Below, one piece after another: positions 61,686-64,000 of a stretch of 64,000 bases of DNA (within the stretch, counting starts at the first letter, position 1; every line of letters starts with the position of its first letter). The notes below the pieces were generated by a model, which saw only the letters and a list, made by a program, of their open reading frames with translations, was not told the DNA's origin and did no database searches. Source of the DNA: Pantoea sp. SOD02 (GTDB lineage Bacteria > Pseudomonadota > Gammaproteobacteria > Enterobacterales > Enterobacteriaceae); assembly GCF_024707505.1 (NCBI RefSeq), contig NZ_CP102604.1:868001-932000 (forward strand), in the 5' to 3' direction. A program made the position numbers and the translations under genes.

Positions 61686-62339
61686 TTACTTATGGGACAC
61701 AGCACGTACGATGCGGTCGCCACAGAATTGGATTAAATAGACCAGCACAACCAGCAGAACCAGCACGGTGTTCATCACAGTCGCGTTATAGCCGATATAA
61801 CCGTATTGGTAGCCAATCTGACCCAAACCGCCAGCGCCAACCGCTCCGCCCATTGCGGAGTAGCCAACCAGCGTAATCAGGGTAATTGTAGCGGCATTCA
61901 CCAGACCTGGCAGCGCTTCCGGCAGCAGGACTTTACGCACGATTTGCAGTGGCGTGGCGCCCATGGCGCGTGATGCTTCGATCAAACCGGTTGGCAGCTC
62001 CAGCAGGGCGTTTTCCACCATACGTGCAATAAACGGCGCGGCGCCCACGGTCAGCGGCACGATAGCGGCTTGCAGGCCAATCGAGGTTCCGACGATGGCG
62101 CGGGTGAACGGAATCATCCACACCAGCAGGATAATGAACGGAATCGAACGGAAGATATTCACCAGCGCCGACAGCACGCGATAAAGCGCGTTGTTGGCCA
62201 GAATCTGGCCGGGACGCGTCACATACAGCAGCACGCCAACCGGAAGACCGAGGACAAAACCAAAGAAACCAGAGACAAAGGTCATCATCAGCGTTTCCCA
62301 GACGCCGCGCGTCAGTAACCACATCATCGCTTCAGACAT
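61686..62339 (-). CDS. metI: Methionine ABC transporter permease MetI
   Basis: Inner-membrane permease with about five spans. The 217-residue product includes the EAA-like coupling segment [27 protein letters not shown] that contacts MetN, and [23 protein letters not shown] near the C-terminus. Its ATG overlaps the end of metN by 8 bp, so the two are translationally coupled. Confidence 0.97.
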   Translation of the reverse strand: MSEAMMWLLTRGVWETLMMTFVSGFFGFVLGLPVGVLLYVTRPGQILANNALYRVLSALVNIFRSIPFIILLVWMIPFTRAIVGTSIGLQAAIVPLTVGAAPFIARMVENALLELPTGLIEASRAMGATPLQIVRKVLLPEALPGLVNAATITLITLVGYSAMGGAVGAGGLGQIGYQYGYIGYNATVMNTVLVLLVVLVYLIQFCGDRIVRAVSHK

Positions 62340-63363
62340 AACCCAACACCTCTACTTTCACATGATTTTCTTTCAGCCAGGCAATTGCGGCTTGTGTATC
62401 TGTTTCACTGCCATCCATCTCAGCCAGCATGATGCCGAACTTCACGCCACCGGCGTAATCCATCTGCGCACTGATAATGTTGTTATTAACGTTGAAGCGA
62501 CGGGCCGCTTCAGACAGCAGCGGAGCATCGACCGATTTACCGGTGAACTCCAGACGGAGAAGCGGCACGCTTTCGGCCGTTGCCTGTGGCGCCATGCGTT
62601 GCTGGTAATCGTCGGGGATATCCAGATGCAGCGTTGACTGAATGAATTGCTGCGCCAGTGGCGTTTTAGGATGCGAAAACACTTCGCTCACGCTGTCTTT
62701 CTCTATTAACTCACCGTTGCTGATGACTGCAACCTGATCGCAGATGCGTTTCACCACATCCATTTCGTGAGTGATCAATAGAATGGTAATGCCGAGACGA
62801 CGGTTAATGTCTTTCAGCAGCTCCAGAATCGAACGCGTGGTGGCAGGATCCAGTGCGCTGGTGGCTTCATCACACAGCAGCACTTTTGGATTGCTTGCCA
62901 GTGCGCGGGCAATCGCGACACGCTGCTTTTGTCCGCCAGAAAGATTTGCTGGCCAGCTATCATGCTTGTCAGATAATCCCACCAGATCCAGCAATTCGCT
63001 AACGCGCTTCTTTATCTGTTCGCGTGAAAGATTGCCCAACTCCAATGGCAGCGCCACGTTGCCGGAGACGGTGCGGGAGTTCATCAGGTTAAAGTGCTGG
63101 AAAATCATGCCAATCTGGCGGCGTGCCAGCGTCAATTGACCAGATGAAAGGGTAGTTAATTCCTGGCCATCAACCAGCACGCGTCCAGACGTTGGGCGCT
63201 CCAGCAGATTGACGCAGCGAATCAGTGTACTTTTACCGGCACCGGATGAACCGATGACGCCATAAATCTGTCCAGCAGGCACGTGCAGGCTGACGTTTGA
63301 TAGCGCCTGAATGGTGCGTGAACCTTGCTGGAACACTTTGGTGATATTCTCAAGTTTAATCAT
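62332..63363 (-). CDS. metN: Methionine ABC transporter ATP-binding protein MetN
   Basis: ATPase of the methionine importer. The 343-residue protein has Walker [11 protein letters not shown]-loop, signature [15 protein letters not shown], Walker [13 protein letters not shown], switch His in LITHEMDVV, and a C-terminal NIL (ACT-like) domain (about 265-343) that binds methionine and shuts the transporter by trans-inhibition. First gene of metNIQ, with a candidate MetJ operator upstream. Confidence 0.98.
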   Translation of the reverse strand: MIKLENITKVFQQGSRTIQALSNVSLHVPAGQIYGVIGSSGAGKSTLIRCVNLLERPTSGRVLVDGQELTTLSSGQLTLARRQIGMIFQHFNLMNSRTVSGNVALPLELGNLSREQIKKRVSELLDLVGLSDKHDSWPANLSGGQKQRVAIARALASNPKVLLCDEATSALDPATTRSILELLKDINRRLGITILLITHEMDVVKRICDQVAVISNGELIEKDSVSEVFSHPKTPLAQQFIQSTLHLDIPDDYQQRMAPQATAESVPLLRLEFTGKSVDAPLLSEAARRFNVNNNIISAQMDYAGGVKFGIMLAEMDGSETDTQAAIAWLKENHVKVEVLGYV

Positions 63364-63438
63364 TAGTTTATTTATTATCGTGTTGCATAGTCCGTGGTGT
63401 ATCGGGCTTCACTCAGCAGGGCTGTGCGAAATTTGGAT

Positions 63439-63462
63439 GGATGTTAAGGCATCCAGACGGCT
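63439..63462 (-). promoter_or_regulatory. Candidate MetJ operator upstream of metN
   Basis: Three tandem 8-mers match the met box AGACGTCT at 4, 5 and 7 of 8 positions; the best is AGACGGCT at 63455-63462. It lies about 75-100 bp upstream of the metN start, where MetJ repression is known in E. coli. The match of the outer boxes is weak. Confidence 0.5.
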
Positions 63463-63550
63463 AAATCAATGGAAGTCATTCAAACTGCCATTCTCTCGCT
63501 ATACGCAATCATGCGATACTTAGCGACATATTTTCAGCAGGAGTTTCTAC

Positions 63551-64000
63551 GTGGCGAATAAAGTCCCGGCTATTTTTCTTGATCGTGATGGCACATTGAA
63601 TGTCGATCACGGCTATGTTCATGAAATCGATAATTTCGAGTTCATTGATGGCACCATCGAAGCGTTACAGGCGCTGAAGAAGATGGGCTATGCGCTGGTA
63701 CTGGTGACGAACCAGTCGGGCATTGCGCGTGGCATGTTTACCGAAGATCAGTTTATGCAGCTCACCGAATGGATGGATTGGTCGCTGGCCGATCGCGATG
63801 TTGATCTGGATGGCATCTATTTCTGTCCGCATTTGCCCGATGCCACAGTAGAAGCGTATCGCCAGCAGTGTGATTGCCGTAAGCCGCAGCCGGGCATGTT
63901 GCTCTCCGCGCAGCAGCATCTGGATATCGATATGGCTTCTTCTTATATGGTAGGCGACAAAATAGAAGATATGCAGGCGGCGTTAGCAGCGGGTGTAGGT
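63551..64000 (+). CDS. gmhB: D-glycero-beta-D-manno-heptose 1,7-bisphosphate 7-phosphatase (GmhB), partial
   Basis: HAD-family phosphatase in ADP-heptose synthesis for the LPS inner core. The first 150 codons are visible and the gene runs off the right edge (E. coli GmhB has 191 residues). [17 protein letters not shown] carries the nucleophile and acid/base aspartates; [12 protein letters not shown] is motif [27 protein letters not shown] carries the zinc-site Cys/His set and motif III lysine; MVGDKIEDM is motif IV. GTG 63551 lies seven bases after GGAG. Divergent from metN. Confidence 0.97.
   Translation, partial: MANKVPAIFLDRDGTLNVDHGYVHEIDNFEFIDGTIEALQALKKMGYALVLVTNQSGIARGMFTEDQFMQLTEWMDWSLADRDVDLDGIYFCPHLPDATVEAYRQQCDCRKPQPGMLLSAQQHLDIDMASSYMVGDKIEDMQAALAAGVG

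Overview
The window is a stretch of core chromosome from a gram-negative enteric bacterium. Almost every gene has a recognisable Escherichia coli orthologue, in E. coli order, from panC to gmhB. Protein divergence, the missing E. coli neighbours (clcA, yadS, nlpE, yaeF), an inserted polysaccharide-lyase gene and a monohaem cytochrome c gene point to the Erwiniaceae (Pantoea/Erwinia-like). The genus is inference. I see no insertion sequence, prophage, CRISPR array, tRNA or rRNA gene. Both end genes are cut by the window: panC on the left and gmhB on the right.

Layout. 1-6121 (minus): panC-panB (pantothenate), folK-pcnB (folate; poly(A) polymerase), gluQ-dksA (tRNA modification; stringent response), sfsA-thpR. 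6197-17406 (plus): hrpB helicase, mrcB (PBP1b), then the Fur-box-preceded fhuACDB ferrichrome operon. 17464-21188: hemL (minus), erpA (plus), a small predicted exported protein, and btuF-mtnN (minus). 21286-26935 (plus): dgt, degP with a sigmaE-like promoter, and cdaR translationally coupled to an alginate-lyase-like gene. 26977-32191 (minus): yaeH, dapD, an ERIC element, glnD, map. 32510-54966 (plus): the large translation and envelope block rpsB-tsf-pyrH-frr-ispC-uppS-cdsA-rseP-bamA-skp-lpxD-fabZ-lpxA-lpxB-rnhB-dnaE-accA, then ldcC and yaeR. 55021-56645 (plus): tilS and a cytochrome c. 56685-57135 (minus): rof-yaeP. 57350-57760 (plus): arfB. 57791-63363 (minus): proS, trmO-rcsF, metQ-metI-metN. 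63551 onward (plus): gmhB.

How it works together. The central block joins translation factors (S2, EF-Ts, RRF), UMP kinase, isoprenoid and undecaprenyl carrier synthesis (IspC, UppS), phospholipid synthesis (CdsA, AccA, FabZ), lipid A synthesis (LpxD, LpxA, LpxB) and outer-membrane biogenesis and stress control (RseP, BamA, Skp). DegP and RcsF elsewhere in the window also serve envelope quality control. FhuACDB and BtuF handle siderophore and cobalamin import, and MetNIQ imports methionine.

Points of most interest are mainly regulatory or local. Non-standard start codons are common, including AUU for pcnB and probably CUG for thpR. A long hairpin lies just before gluQ. A palindromic repeat family sits at three operon borders. 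An ERIC element lies between glnD and dapD. The lpxD-fabZ gap is unusually structured. The cdaR-lyase pair, the small exported protein and the cytochrome c are accessory genes in otherwise conserved synteny. I found no convincing undescribed multi-gene system.
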